From: Colwellia sp. RSH04
Lineage (GTDB): Bacteria; Pseudomonadota; Gammaproteobacteria; Enterobacterales; Alteromonadaceae
Assembly (NCBI RefSeq): GCF_003545765.1
Contig: NZ_QXIO01000004.1
Location: 62,001 to 126,000 of the forward strand
Length of the DNA stretch: 64,000 bases
Reading direction: 5' to 3'
Within the stretch, counting starts at the first letter, position 1. Every line of letters begins with the position of its first letter. Shown here piece after piece: positions 1 to 13,994 of this stretch. Under the pieces are notes generated by a model. That model was not told the origin of the DNA. It saw only the letters and a program-made list of their open reading frames with translations, and did no database searches. A program made the translations under genes and the position numbers.

Positions 1-552
1 GATGCAGGGTTTGACGGTATTGAAATTCATGGTGCTAACGGTTATTTAATTGACCAATTTTTACATCATGATACCAACCGTCGTGACGATGAGTTTGGTG
101 GCACACCAGAAAATATGGTGCGTTTTCCGTTAGCAGTAGTTGATGCCATTACTGAAGCAATAGGTAATGAAAGAACCGCCCTACGTGTTAGCCCAGGGGC
201 TTATGTTAATTTAGCGGGTGATGATAGAGACAGACAAGTATTTGATTACCTGTTACCTGAACTTGAAAAAAGAAATCTAGCTTATCTACACATTGGTATT
301 TTTGATGACTCGCAAGAGTTTGCCTACTTAAACGGTACTGCCTCAAGTTACGTTAGAGCACACTATAAAAATACATTAGTCGGTGTTGGTAGTTATACCG
401 CTGAATCAGCGAGCCAAGCTATTGAAGCAAATAAATTCGATTTAATTGCCATTGGCCGCCCATTCATTGCAAACCCTGACTATGTAAACAAAGTGAAGAA
501 TAAAGAAGCCTTGGTAGAGTACTCTGAAGAAATGCTCACCTCTTTAGTGTAA
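1..552 (+). CDS. Old Yellow Enzyme family alkene reductase, C-terminal part (5' end outside window)
   Basis: The reading frame is open from base 1, so the gene begins upstream; about 183 C-terminal residues are visible. Family signatures seen are HGANGYLIDQF near the left edge, TNRRDDEFGG, the strand LRVSP, GVGSYTAESA, and IAIGRPFIANPD, which in this family binds the FMN phosphate. The protein would be a cytosolic FMN-dependent NADPH oxidoreductase of the NemA/OYE type, reducing activated C=C bonds or nitro-compounds. The physiological substrate cannot be told from sequence. A strong hairpin terminator follows the stop, so this is the last gene of its transcript. NemA is the closest named relative I recognise; other OYE paralogues are possible. 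Confidence 0.9.
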   Translation, partial: DAGFDGIEIHGANGYLIDQFLHHDTNRRDDEFGGTPENMVRFPLAVVDAITEAIGNERTALRVSPGAYVNLAGDDRDRQVFDYLLPELEKRNLAYLHIGIFDDSQEFAYLNGTASSYVRAHYKNTLVGVGSYTAESASQAIEANKFDLIAIGRPFIANPDYVNKVKNKEALVEYSEEMLTSLV

Positions 553-557
553 TACCT

Positions 558-596
558 AGCGATAAGCAGGCTTTTCCCACCTGCTTATCGCTTTTA
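558..596 (+). terminator. Rho-independent terminator after the OYE gene
   Basis: A 13-bp perfect stem (AGCGATAAGCAGG at 558-570 pairing with 580-592) with a 9-nt loop is followed by a short T run. It lies 5 bp past the OYE stop and ahead of the convergent fusion gene, whose stop is at 618. Confidence 0.85.
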
Positions 597-617
597 ACAT
601 TTCTACAGTGAGAGGGC

Positions 618-6306
<5,689 letters not shown>

Positions 6307-6370
6307 CTTAGCAATGGTATGGTTTTATTATTCAACATAGCAATTACGCTATATATTAGAGATTGATTTT

Positions 6371-7090
6371 ATGGAAATATCACATCGAAATTTAACCCAG
6401 CAACTTACCCATGAGCTCGGTGAAGCCATTCTTCAAGGCAAGTATAATGAGTTCAAAAAACTCCCTTCAGAGGCTGATATTTCTATTGAATATGACGTGA
6501 GCAGAACGGCAACACGTGAAGCCATTAAAATGCTAACGGCAAAAGGGCTCATTAGTTCTAGGCCTAGACAAGGCATAAAATTAAAAGACATTAAAAGCTG
6601 GAACTTATTTGATACCGACGTATTACGCTGGATTTTACTGGGTAAGCCTGATTTGTATATGCTTAGACACTTCTTACAACTACGATTAGCGATAGAGCCT
6701 GAAGCTGCATCGCTTGCGGCACGTTTTGCTACTACCGATGAATTAGCACAGATTGAACGTAGCTTAGCTTCTATGAAATTTAATCAAGCTGGATACGAAG
6801 ATAGCCACCAAGGCGATATAGACTTTCACAAAAGTATTTTATTCGCCAGTAACAACCCTTTTTTCGTGCAGTTAACTACCTTTATTGAAACGGCACTGAA
6901 AGTAAATTTACTTTTTACAAACAGGGCTGAAGCAGTTAGTGAAGCTGAATACCAAGCACATGTTGAGATTTTCAACTTAATTAAAGCAGGCAATGCACAA
7001 GGTGCGTTTGATGCCGCGATGAAAACTCAACGCGAAACACTTCGTTTAGTGGATGAAAAAATCGCTGAATTTAAATCAAAAAACCTGTAA
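6371..7090 (+). CDS. GntR-family transcriptional regulator, FadR/FCD subfamily
   Basis: 239 residues. The N-terminal winged helix (about 5-75) has the typical LPSEADISIEYDVSRTATREAIKMLTAKGLI segment split over residues 26-56. A C-terminal all-helical FCD ligand domain (about 95-230) follows. Overall it resembles DgoR-type regulators of sugar-acid and amino-acid catabolism, which repress until a small carboxylate effector binds metal-coordinating residues in the FCD fold. Transcribed away from the beta-galactosidase/kinase-lyase operon, it is the natural local regulator of that operon. The effector is unknown. A dispersed repeat fragment and a bidirectional terminator follow the gene. Confidence 0.85.
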   Translation: MEISHRNLTQQLTHELGEAILQGKYNEFKKLPSEADISIEYDVSRTATREAIKMLTAKGLISSRPRQGIKLKDIKSWNLFDTDVLRWILLGKPDLYMLRHFLQLRLAIEPEAASLAARFATTDELAQIERSLASMKFNQAGYEDSHQGDIDFHKSILFASNNPFFVQLTTFIETALKVNLLFTNRAEAVSEAEYQAHVEIFNLIKAGNAQGAFDAAMKTQRETLRLVDEKIAEFKSKNL

Positions 7091-7092
7091 AG

Positions 7093-7165
7093 CTAGTGAA
7101 TTGTTAAAACCACAATTCTAACCATTTCAAACGATTAACTTATCTCTTAACCCGAGCTGAGGTTA
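7093..7165 (+). repeat. Dispersed repeat, end fragment (copy C)
   Basis: About 73 bp starting 3 bp after the GntR stop match, in reverse orientation, the left third of the 198-bp element at 42900-43097. The shared part includes ATTAACTTATCTCTTAACC and the terminal GAGCTGAGGTTA. No coding capacity is seen. Confidence 0.65.
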
Positions 7166-7193
7166 ATCTGAATACATTGTTGTTGCAACAAAA

Positions 7194-7228
7194 AAGCGAA
7201 ACACAACCTTCATGGTTATATTTCGCTT
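7194..7228. terminator. Bidirectional hairpin terminator
   Basis: AAGCGAAA (7194-7201) pairs with TTTCGCTT (7221-7228), with an inner AACC/GGTT pairing. A-rich and T-rich flanks lie on both sides. It separates the convergent GntR and M9-like genes. Confidence 0.7.
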
Positions 7229-7263
7229 AAAACGTTGTCAGCAGAAGCTTGAAAGGGCTAAAC

Positions 7264-8226
7264 CTATTTTATCGCAACCGTATCTAACCAAGTATGGAAG
7301 TCGGCATCCATACTGATACCCCAGTCTTTCACGATTTTTTGATAACGTACATAATCACCACGGCGCACATGAAACAGCATTTCTTCCACTTTGTCGCGTT
7401 GCTCTTCCATCATGTAGCGCACAGCTAAGTAACCCCAGCGATATACTCTTGGCGTACTCCACGTTGCACCGCTGTTATTGAATAACTCACTTAACTGATA
7501 CGTTTTTTCACCAGCAAGCTTTAAGGCAGCTGGATTATCGTCCATATGCGCAACATATTCACCTAAACCCTCGCCCCACCAAATTAAATAAGGCAGCTCA
7601 GGTGCAGGCTTAGGGCAGTATTCAGGCCCCGCGTGGTTATCATGTGGTGGAGAACAATAATCTCCGTACGTATTAAAACGGCCATCTAAGTAATGCACAA
7701 ACTCATGGTTTAAATTCCATACGCTACCTTTTTTCAAGTAAGCAACATATTCTGCGCTGTTATTTTCTAGGTGCGGTAAGCCTTCTAAATACATGCCACC
7801 ATTGTTTGATGGTACGTCAAAGTGATCGGTTACATATTTCACATAGTCATCGCGGCTAGCATAAATATTGGCACGTAATACATCATTGTTATCATGCAAT
7901 ACTGGCTTACCTCGACGATTAAATAATGTATGAAAACGCTCTTCTGTTTCAAGTAATAACTGACAAGAATCAATGATATTTTGCTCACTCATCCCTTGAT
8001 GGCGCAGAACTAAGTTATCTGCACAGTAATGCACATTAGCTAATACTTCGTTAATTTGCTTTTCATTACGAACCCATGAAGGGATGAACACTTCACCATC
8101 TTTTACTACATTACCATAAGCCAGTTTTGCTTTACTGTAATCAACAGGGTTAACTGTTTCTGTCGTTGTTTGACATCCAGTAACAAGACCAACAGCGAAT
8201 AAACCGCTAAGTATTTTTTTGTTCAT
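7264..8226 (-). CDS. Small M9 (collagenase-like) zinc metallopeptidase lipoprotein
   Basis: 320 residues with a lipoprotein signal ending LVTGC (lipidated Cys18). The catalytic region has the gluzincin motif HEFVH (H174, E175, H178) followed by YLDGRFN, a signature of the M9 family of Vibrio-type microbial collagenases. Downstream, WWGEGLGEYV (216-225) provides the expected third zinc-ligand glutamate (E219 or E223). Known M9 collagenases are far larger, with an activator domain and PKD or collagen-binding repeats. This protein is essentially the peptidase subdomain with a short helical N-terminus, so it may trim collagen peptides rather than intact fibrils. Membrane anchoring suggests action at the periplasmic or outer-membrane surface. 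It lies beside the beta-galactosidase and amino-alcohol kinase/lyase genes. Collagen specificity is inferred from family only. Confidence 0.8.
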   Translation of the reverse strand: MNKKILSGLFAVGLVTGCQTTTETVNPVDYSKAKLAYGNVVKDGEVFIPSWVRNEKQINEVLANVHYCADNLVLRHQGMSEQNIIDSCQLLLETEERFHTLFNRRGKPVLHDNNDVLRANIYASRDDYVKYVTDHFDVPSNNGGMYLEGLPHLENNSAEYVAYLKKGSVWNLNHEFVHYLDGRFNTYGDYCSPPHDNHAGPEYCPKPAPELPYLIWWGEGLGEYVAHMDDNPAALKLAGEKTYQLSELFNNSGATWSTPRVYRWGYLAVRYMMEEQRDKVEEMLFHVRRGDYVRYQKIVKDWGISMDADFHTWLDTVAIK

Positions 8227-8782
8227 TATTATTCTCCAATCTCTAAGTTAAACCACCTTGCCACGGTTCAAATCATACAACAAGCGCTCGCACGTATAAA
8301 GTATGCAAAACAGATAAGTAAGCAAAACAGATAAGTAAGCAGAAATATGAGATGAATGGCGGTAAATCAACTCAACTCTAAAAATAGAATTTACCGTTGA
8401 CTCAATTAAGAACTGATTTTGGAAGTGCCACCACTGCGACATAGAAAGATAAAATAAAAATGTCAGTTCTTTAGCCAATTGCAGACATTAGCTTTTGTGA
8501 ATCCATAATGATATTCAGGGCAGTATTAACCGAAAGTTACTGCTCGTGTGTGGGGCTGGTTTAAGCTCATTGCTGCCGTTGATATTAGGTTATTGAATGT
8601 TAATTATAGGCCATAGTGGACATTGACAATTTAACAGTATTGATTCTATAACTCTTCACTTTCAACTCTCTTTAAGAATAAGAAATCTTACCTGACTAAA
8701 AATATTTTTTAAAATTTGGAATAAAATTGCAACTTAAATCGTTATAGTAATATCAATAATTATTAACAAGGAATATCAGGGA
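8227..8782. other. Intergenic region (556 bp), no convincing gene
   Basis: The stretch between the divergent M9-like and ECF sigma genes has no ORF with a credible ribosome site or recognisable product. It holds a tandem 17-bp duplication (8305-8338) and an inverted repeat (GGTAAAT at about 8361 with ATTTACC near 8389). The AT-rich upstream region of the sigma gene occupies the right side. Confidence 0.6.
8305..8338. repeat. Tandem 17-bp duplication
   Basis: The unit GCAAAACAGATAAGTAA occurs twice head to tail without mismatch (8305-8321 and 8322-8338), followed by two bases of a third unit. It probably arose by slippage in the upstream region of the M9-like gene. Confidence 0.9.
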
Positions 8783-9277
8783 ATGGGCAGCGTATTGGCT
8801 GACATAACACAAGGTGCATTTAAGCTAGCTTTGCAGTTAGTTAAGCAGCCTGCTGAAGCACATGACATTTTACAAGATGCCGCAATCATAGCTCTTTCTC
8901 ATCCAGCAGCCCCACACCCGAACAGTGGCGGGTTTAAACCTTGGTTTTATAAAGTTGTTCGTAACAAATCGATTGATTCTCTCCGCAAAGTGAAACGTTC
9001 TGAAGGAGAACCTTTTATTGAAGAAGTTGTACCTGACCAAGTTCAACATTGTCCTCAGCGTATTTTGGAAAATGCTCAAACTCAGCAATACATTAAAGCT
9101 GCTTTAGAGGAATTACCGCTACAGCAAAGGGAAATTATTGTTTTAAAAGACTTCCACGGTTTGTCTTATCAAGATATTGCAAATGTTTTAGATATTCCGA
9201 AAGGCTCGGTTATGTCACGACTCCACCGAGCCAGATGTGCTTTAAAATTAAAACTTATGCCAATAGTAGAGGAGTAG
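8783..9277 (+). CDS. ECF-type RNA polymerase sigma factor
   Basis: 164 residues. A region 2 core (about 8-75, including WFYKVVRNKSIDSLRK) is followed by a short linker and region 4 (about 105-155). Region 4 carries the helix-turn-helix LSYQDIANVLDIPKGSVMSR and the trailing LHRARCALK typical of ECF factors. It would direct RNA polymerase to a small stress regulon once its anti-sigma lets go. The next gene, 1 bp away, is a zinc anti-sigma factor, so the four-gene block at 8783-10901 is a classical sigma/anti-sigma operon with accessory genes. The ATG start follows AAGGAATATCAGGGA. ECF factors usually autoregulate; a CAACTT sequence about 50 bp upstream could be part of the -35, but this is uncertain. 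Confidence 0.9.
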   Translation: MGSVLADITQGAFKLALQLVKQPAEAHDILQDAAIIALSHPAAPHPNSGGFKPWFYKVVRNKSIDSLRKVKRSEGEPFIEEVVPDQVQHCPQRILENAQTQQYIKAALEELPLQQREIIVLKDFHGLSYQDIANVLDIPKGSVMSRLHRARCALKLKLMPIVEE

Positions 9278-9278
9278 A

Positions 9279-9728
9279 GTGATGCACCAATCTAACAATT
9301 GCCAGCAGTTTTCTGAGCTAATTACTGGCTATCTCGATGGAGAGTTAACTCAGCAAGATAGCCAACGAGTAAGTTTGCATCTTCAAAGTTGTGAAACATG
9401 TAAATCCTCATTTGAAGAATTACAAGCAATGCAAAAACTGATCAAACAATCTAAGTATCAAAATATGGATGAAAGCCAACTGGAGCATATCGTAAATGAC
9501 CTAACTTCAAAGAAATTAGAGCTAATTAGTTGGGTAGCCATAGTGTCAGGCTTTGTGTTTGTATTGGTTTTAGCTGGATATGAATTTTGGATTGATACCA
9601 GCCTTTCTGGTTTTGAGAAGTTTACCGTCGGTTTACTAATCGCAGGAGGGGTTGGGTTGTTTCTATCTGTCTTAAGACAACGATTAAAAAATAGAAAAAA
9701 TGATAAATATAAGGGAGTTAAGTTATGA
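9279..9728 (+). CDS. Membrane zinc-finger anti-sigma factor
   Basis: 149 residues. The N-terminal cytoplasmic domain (about 1-50) has the ZAS/zf-HC2 zinc motif H34-x3-C38-x2-C41 with an additional C8. Two closely spaced hydrophobic segments (about 78-98 and 108-127) follow, then a basic C-terminus. It should hold the ECF sigma factor at the membrane and release it on a redox or envelope signal, since the zinc cysteines are often the sensor. Its stop overlaps the start of the YbjQ gene by 4 bases. Confidence 0.85.
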   Translation: MMHQSNNCQQFSELITGYLDGELTQQDSQRVSLHLQSCETCKSSFEELQAMQKLIKQSKYQNMDESQLEHIVNDLTSKKLELISWVAIVSGFVFVLVLAGYEFWIDTSLSGFEKFTVGLLIAGGVGLFLSVLRQRLKNRKNDKYKGVKL

Positions 9729-10057
9729 ATCATATTTTAGTCTTTACCAGTGAACAGGTAGCTGGCAAGCAAATATCGCAGCACTTAGGGTTAGTTCGTG
9801 GCAATGTAATTCGCTCACGACATTTAGGCAAAGATATACTCGCTGTGTTTCGCATGATTATAGGTGGTGAAATATCAGAATACACAAAACTAATGGCAGA
9901 AAGTCGAGAGCAAGCCATAGACCGTATGGTAGATGAAGCAAGAGAGTTAGGCGCAGATGCTATTGTCGATGTTCGATTTACAACATCAATGATAGCAAGG
10001 GGAGCGGCAGAATTATTGGTATTTGGAACGGCGGTTAAGTTTGAAGCTAATAATTAA
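9725..10057 (+). CDS. ybjQ: YbjQ-family (UPF0145) protein
   Basis: 110 residues covering the complete compact YbjQ fold. Typical elements are the GxxV(I)RSRHLGKDILAVFR stretch, ESREQAIDRMVDEA and the end strand GADAIVDVRFTTS...GTAVKFE. The family forms homopentamers. A heavy-metal-binding role has been proposed, but its function is not established. Translational coupling to the anti-sigma gene (ATGA overlap) and the CPBP gene 68 bp further on place it in an envelope-stress operon, a useful hint for the family. No membrane segment or signal peptide is seen. Confidence 0.85.
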   Translation: MNHILVFTSEQVAGKQISQHLGLVRGNVIRSRHLGKDILAVFRMIIGGEISEYTKLMAESREQAIDRMVDEARELGADAIVDVRFTTSMIARGAAELLVFGTAVKFEANN

Positions 10058-10124
10058 CACTTCACATAAATTGACACTTGGAATTAGCGACAAATCGTTT
10101 TTTATTTAAAAGGAAATTCACTTA

Positions 10125-10901
10125 ATGATAAATGCCTTATTAGTAAGTAATCGTAAACTATTTTTCACCCTTAGCTTTCTAGGTTTTGTAGGTGTGTGGT
10201 CAATACTGGCATTTATACCAATGTTATTGGAAGTGACTTTAATACAAGATATCCCATTGACTGTTTCTCAACTGCAATTAGTGAGTGCACTACAAACAGG
10301 TTTAATGGTTGTATTAATGTCTTGGTTAGGTTGTAAATTTGCCAATCGAGTTAACCTTCATGCACCTATTATTGAAGCAGTATTAAACAAAAAAAACTTC
10401 CAGCACAAGTTAATAAAAGCTATCCAACCAACTTTAGTAGGGGGAGTCCTAGGCGGTCTGTTAATGGTCGCTTTTAGCTTTATTTCAATGCCATACTTAC
10501 CTGTTGAGTTTGTAAAAATTGGCGAGCAGCTCAATCCGTCTTGGTATACTCGACTATTGTATGGCGGCATCACCGAAGAAATACTAATCCGTTGGGGGAT
10601 GATGTCTTTGCTGGTGTGGTTAATGTACAAATTTATTCAAAAAAACAATGAAGAAGTGAGTTCTAAATATTTCATAATTGCTATTGTTATTACATCCATG
10701 TTATTTGGCATTGGACACCTACCTGTCATCAACTTATTAGGCGCAGAAATGACTGTAGGGCTGGTAAGCTACATTATAATAGCTAACAGTTTATTTGGCT
10801 TTATTGCTGGATGGCTGTTTTGGAAATATGGCTTAGAGTCTGCCATTGCCGCTCATATGATTGCCCACATAGTGATGATGTCCGTTAGTTTATTGGGATA
10901 A
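10125..10901 (+). CDS. CPBP-family intramembrane metalloprotease
   Basis: 258 residues with about six to eight hydrophobic segments. Motif 1 of the CPBP/Abi (Rce1-like) family is EEILIR (E151, E152, R156), motif 2 is FGIGHLP (histidine near 197), and motif 3 is HMIAH near 244-248. These are the residues that form the metal site of glutamate intramembrane proteases. Some CPBP members act on anti-sigma factors. Its place as last gene of a sigma/anti-sigma operon therefore suggests it may clip or modulate the neighbouring two-TM anti-sigma, although bacteriocin-immunity or maturation roles are also known in the family. Confidence 0.8.
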   Translation: MINALLVSNRKLFFTLSFLGFVGVWSILAFIPMLLEVTLIQDIPLTVSQLQLVSALQTGLMVVLMSWLGCKFANRVNLHAPIIEAVLNKKNFQHKLIKAIQPTLVGGVLGGLLMVAFSFISMPYLPVEFVKIGEQLNPSWYTRLLYGGITEEILIRWGMMSLLVWLMYKFIQKNNEEVSSKYFIIAIVITSMLFGIGHLPVINLLGAEMTVGLVSYIIIANSLFGFIAGWLFWKYGLESAIAAHMIAHIVMMSVSLLG

Positions 10902-10905
10902 AGCA

Positions 10906-11157
10906 ATGGTCAAAAAGAAGGTGATTGTAGAAACCTTGATATTTTGGATAATACTTACCGATGAATGTCCGCTTTGTCGAGGAGCGACCTCTTTGATTTA
11001 ACACTTCTACGACCGCTTTGGTGGCTTAGTTGTCTATCAGAGTGAAGGTAGATCAAAATACTGCAAACAGATCAAAAAGCTATTGGTGTTAACTTCCGCT
11101 TTCGTATCACAGCAGTTTTTAGTTATAAATTTCCAATGTGTTTATTATTGGCTATAA
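10906..11157 (+). pseudogene. Possible remnant of a DCC-family (DUF393) thiol oxidoreductase gene
   Basis: Four bases after the CPBP stop an ATG opens a 31-codon frame containing TDECPLCRGATSLI. This looks like the DxxCPLC active-site segment of DCC-family thiol-disulphide oxidoreductases. A single TAA (10999-11001) interrupts it. The same frame then continues for 51 codons (HFYDRFGGLVVYQSEG...) to 11157. The pattern fits a gene broken by a nonsense mutation and already eroded, but the similarity is short and judged by eye. The region 10902-11242 otherwise shows nothing. Confidence 0.3.
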
Positions 11158-11242
11158 GGTTTAGTTAAACTCCCCATTTAATTTGAATCAGATTTAGCTT
11201 TATCTACTAAAACTAAATCCAAGAGTGTAATTAAACTATTTC

Positions 11243-12355
11243 TTAACTTGAAGTCACAGGATGCTCAACAAGACTGAAGCTTGCATCATCGTCACCATGA
11301 ACGTAAACATCACAGCTTTTCCAAGATTTTGGTAAAGTCCAAGTACTGTTTTCTTTTACATCATAGATATGGCGTTTATTAGCGCAACGCACATCTAACG
11401 AATCAATATTGCCTTTTATATCAACAAGCGAAAATTCATGCCTAACCAGCGACGCTGACCAAAAATCTTGTTTGATATTACCTTGTCGAATTATATTTTT
11501 ATCACCAGAGATAACATTTTCAACTTTGGCAAGCACTTCATCTAAGTGCTTCATATATGGCTTAGCTTCATCCATTTTTGCTATCTTGCTATAAGTATCA
11601 AACGCAGCTCGATATTTACTTAATTCAACTTCTAAAACAAAAACCTGATAAAGAGTTGATAACTGTTGTTCTTTACTTGCTAAACGTGTCGACGCTTTCG
11701 CTACTTTTCTTAAATGATTTAATTGTTGCTTTTTATTGCCCTGAATTTTTTGATACTCGGCAATGAGCAAATGTAGATAATTATATTCAGAGAGGTGCAT
11801 CGAAACATTTTTCTTGATTGATGCGACCTGTTCATTAAATTCCTTAAAATCTTTATTCTCAAGCGCCTCTTTAGCCTTTTTGTACTTACCTTTAAATCGC
11901 CTTGTAACACCAAGAGTGCCATCACTACCCATTGTAAAATCTAGCTGTACCATATTTACACACTGCTCAATGGGCTTGCCATTTTCTATAGCGGGTTTAT
12001 ATTTCCAACGCTTCACTGCTTTTTTAGCGGCTTTAGCAAAATCTTTACTGCCTGAAGTGTCCTTAACAATAATGTCATTCACTTCCCCTTCTTCATCAAT
12101 AACAAAGCTCACTACCGCCCAACCTTCTCGCCCCTGACGTGCTGCATTAACAGGATATCTAGGGTGCACGCGTTCAATAGGCTCAGGTGCAATACGTGTC
12201 GCTAGCAGTTGCGATAATTCATCTGGAGCTTTTTGCAACTGAGCTAACTTTTCTTGAGCTGCTTTGTCCTTAATACATGCATAAGCAGGGTTACTGAGTA
12301 TGAAAAGTGACAATGCACACGATAATGATGTAATAAAGGTCATTAGTTTAGACAT
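11243..12355 (-). CDS. Exported TonB C-terminal-domain protein with helical repeat region
   Basis: 370 residues. The signal peptide ends near NPAYA. A TonB C-terminal domain (about 55-142) follows, with the YPVNAARQGREGWAVVSFVIDEEG pattern split around residue 72 and the RWKYKPA segment. Then come about 140 residues of Lys/Ala-rich helices that look like degenerate TPRs, and a C-terminal domain of about 80 residues rich in beta strands. True energy-transducing TonB proteins keep an N-terminal membrane anchor and a Pro-rich spacer and end with this domain. Here the domain is N-terminal and the protein appears free in the periplasm, so classic TonB function is unlikely. No ExbB/ExbD or receptor gene is nearby. 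The real role is unknown. Confidence 0.75.
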   Translation of the reverse strand: MSKLMTFITSLSCALSLFILSNPAYACIKDKAAQEKLAQLQKAPDELSQLLATRIAPEPIERVHPRYPVNAARQGREGWAVVSFVIDEEGEVNDIIVKDTSGSKDFAKAAKKAVKRWKYKPAIENGKPIEQCVNMVQLDFTMGSDGTLGVTRRFKGKYKKAKEALENKDFKEFNEQVASIKKNVSMHLSEYNYLHLLIAEYQKIQGNKKQQLNHLRKVAKASTRLASKEQQLSTLYQVFVLEVELSKYRAAFDTYSKIAKMDEAKPYMKHLDEVLAKVENVISGDKNIIRQGNIKQDFWSASLVRHEFSLVDIKGNIDSLDVRCANKRHIYDVKENSTWTLPKSWKSCDVYVHGDDDASFSLVEHPVTSS

Positions 12356-12433
12356 AGAAATCCTTTTTCTATTTAGAATTATAGGTACTTAGAAGTTTTA
12401 ATTTTGGGATTATTCTATATGGACAAAGCAAAA

Positions 12434-12467
12434 AAAACCAGTAACTTAAAATTAAGTCACTGGTTTT
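12434..12467 (-). terminator. Terminator of the pyruvate dehydrogenase/lpd transcript
   Basis: ACCAGTaACTTAA pairs with TTAAGTcACTGGT around a two-base loop. A run of T follows on the minus strand (an A run on the other side makes it potentially bidirectional). It lies 26 bp past the lpd stop. Confidence 0.85.
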
Positions 12468-12492
12468 TATAAACACTTATTTTAGTTAAGTA

Positions 12493-13923
12493 TTACTTCT
12501 TTTTCTTAACCGCTTTTGGGTTAGGTAAATCAGTAATTGAACCTTCAAAAATTTCTGCTGCTAAACCAATTGATTCGTTCAATGTAGGGTGAGCATGAAC
12601 CGTTAATGCAACGTCTTCTGCATCTGCGCCCATTTCAACGGCTAAACAGATTTCACCCAGCATTTCACCAGCATTGATACCAACAATTGCACCACCTAAA
12701 ACACGGCCAGTTTCTTTTTCAAAGATTAGCTTAGTTTTACCTTCAGTACGTGCAGAGGCAATTGCACGACCAGATGCAGCCCATGGGAAGTTAGCAACTT
12801 CAATATTCAAACCTTCTTCTTTTGCTTGTGCTTCCGTAACACCAACCCAAGCCATTTCTGGATCAGTATAGGCAATTGAAGGGATACAACGTGGATCGAA
12901 CTCATGCTTCTTACCAGAGATAACTTCAGCAGCACAATGTGCTTCATGTACTGCTTTATGAGCAAGCATTGGTTGGCCAACAACATCACCAATAGCAAAA
13001 ATATGCGGCACGTTAGTACGCATTTCTTTAGACACATTAATGAAACCACGCTCATCAACATTGACACCCGCTTTATCAGCAGCAACTAAGTGTCCGTTTG
13101 GCTTACGACCCACAGCAACTAAAATTTTGTCGTAACGTACTTGCTCTGTTGGTGCTTTTTTACCTTCAAACGTTACGTATAAACCATCATCTTTTGCTTC
13201 AACAGCAACAACCTTAGTAGACAACATAATGTTGAATTTCTTCTTGTTGTAGTTGTTGTAAACACGCACAATGTCTTTGTCTGCTGCAGGCACTAATTGA
13301 TCTGCAAACTCAACAACAGAAACATTTGAACCAAGTGCCGAGTAAACTGTACCCATTTCTAAACCGATGATACCGCCACCAAGTACTAACATTTCTTCAG
13401 GAACGTCTTGAAGCTCTAATGCACCTGTTGAATCAATAACACGTGGGTCATCATTTGGAATGAATGGTAAATCAATTACCGACGAACCACAGGCAATAAT
13501 AGCATTATCAAAAGTAATCGTTGTTTTGCCGTCGCTGCCTTCAACTTCAACGGTTTTGTCTGAAGTGAATTTACCGTAACCTGTTACTGTTTTCACTTTA
13601 CGTGCTTTAGACATTCCGCCTAAACCACCCGTTAATTGACCAATAACGTCTTCTTTCCAGCTACGGATTTTATCTAAATCTATTTCTGGCTTACCAAAAG
13701 TAACACCGTGAGATGCCATTGCAGCTGCATCATCAATCACTTTAGCTACGTGTAATAACGCTTTTGATGGGATACAACCCACGTTTAAACATACACCGCC
13801 TAGTGTTTCGCGACTTTCAACTAATACGACATCTAAGCCTAAATCAGCGGCACGGAATGCTGCTGAATAACCACCAGGACCTGCACCTAAAACTACTACT
13901 TGAGTTTTAATTTCGTTACTCAT
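12493..13923 (-). CDS. lpdA: Dihydrolipoyl dehydrogenase (E3)
   Basis: 476 residues, the usual E3 length. The N-terminal FAD motif GAGPGGYSAAFRAADLG is followed by the redox-active disulphide in GGVCLNVGCIPSK. A central NAD-binding GGGIIGLEMG and a C-terminal dimer domain with the catalytic HAHPTLNES histidine/glutamate complete it. It reoxidises dihydrolipoamide on E2 of pyruvate dehydrogenase and usually also serves 2-oxoglutarate dehydrogenase and glycine cleavage. It is the last gene of the pdh cluster, 193 bp after aceF, a gap with two palindromes that may give lpd its own expression control. Confidence 0.98.
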   Translation of the reverse strand: MSNEIKTQVVVLGAGPGGYSAAFRAADLGLDVVLVESRETLGGVCLNVGCIPSKALLHVAKVIDDAAAMASHGVTFGKPEIDLDKIRSWKEDVIGQLTGGLGGMSKARKVKTVTGYGKFTSDKTVEVEGSDGKTTITFDNAIIACGSSVIDLPFIPNDDPRVIDSTGALELQDVPEEMLVLGGGIIGLEMGTVYSALGSNVSVVEFADQLVPAADKDIVRVYNNYNKKKFNIMLSTKVVAVEAKDDGLYVTFEGKKAPTEQVRYDKILVAVGRKPNGHLVAADKAGVNVDERGFINVSKEMRTNVPHIFAIGDVVGQPMLAHKAVHEAHCAAEVISGKKHEFDPRCIPSIAYTDPEMAWVGVTEAQAKEEGLNIEVANFPWAASGRAIASARTEGKTKLIFEKETGRVLGGAIVGINAGEMLGEICLAVEMGADAEDVALTVHAHPTLNESIGLAAEIFEGSITDLPNPKAVKKKK

Positions 13924-13994
13924 GCTAACCTCAAATTAAATTTTTATTATGGTAATAATCATAGCGAGCATTACCACGAACTTGTTGTTTATTA

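Noticed and set aside
8248-8478. 76-codon open frame on the minus strand upstream of the M9-like gene
   Set aside because: No ribosome site, low-complexity hydrophobic and Ser/Tyr-rich translation, includes the 17-bp tandem repeat and matches no family style; probably chance.
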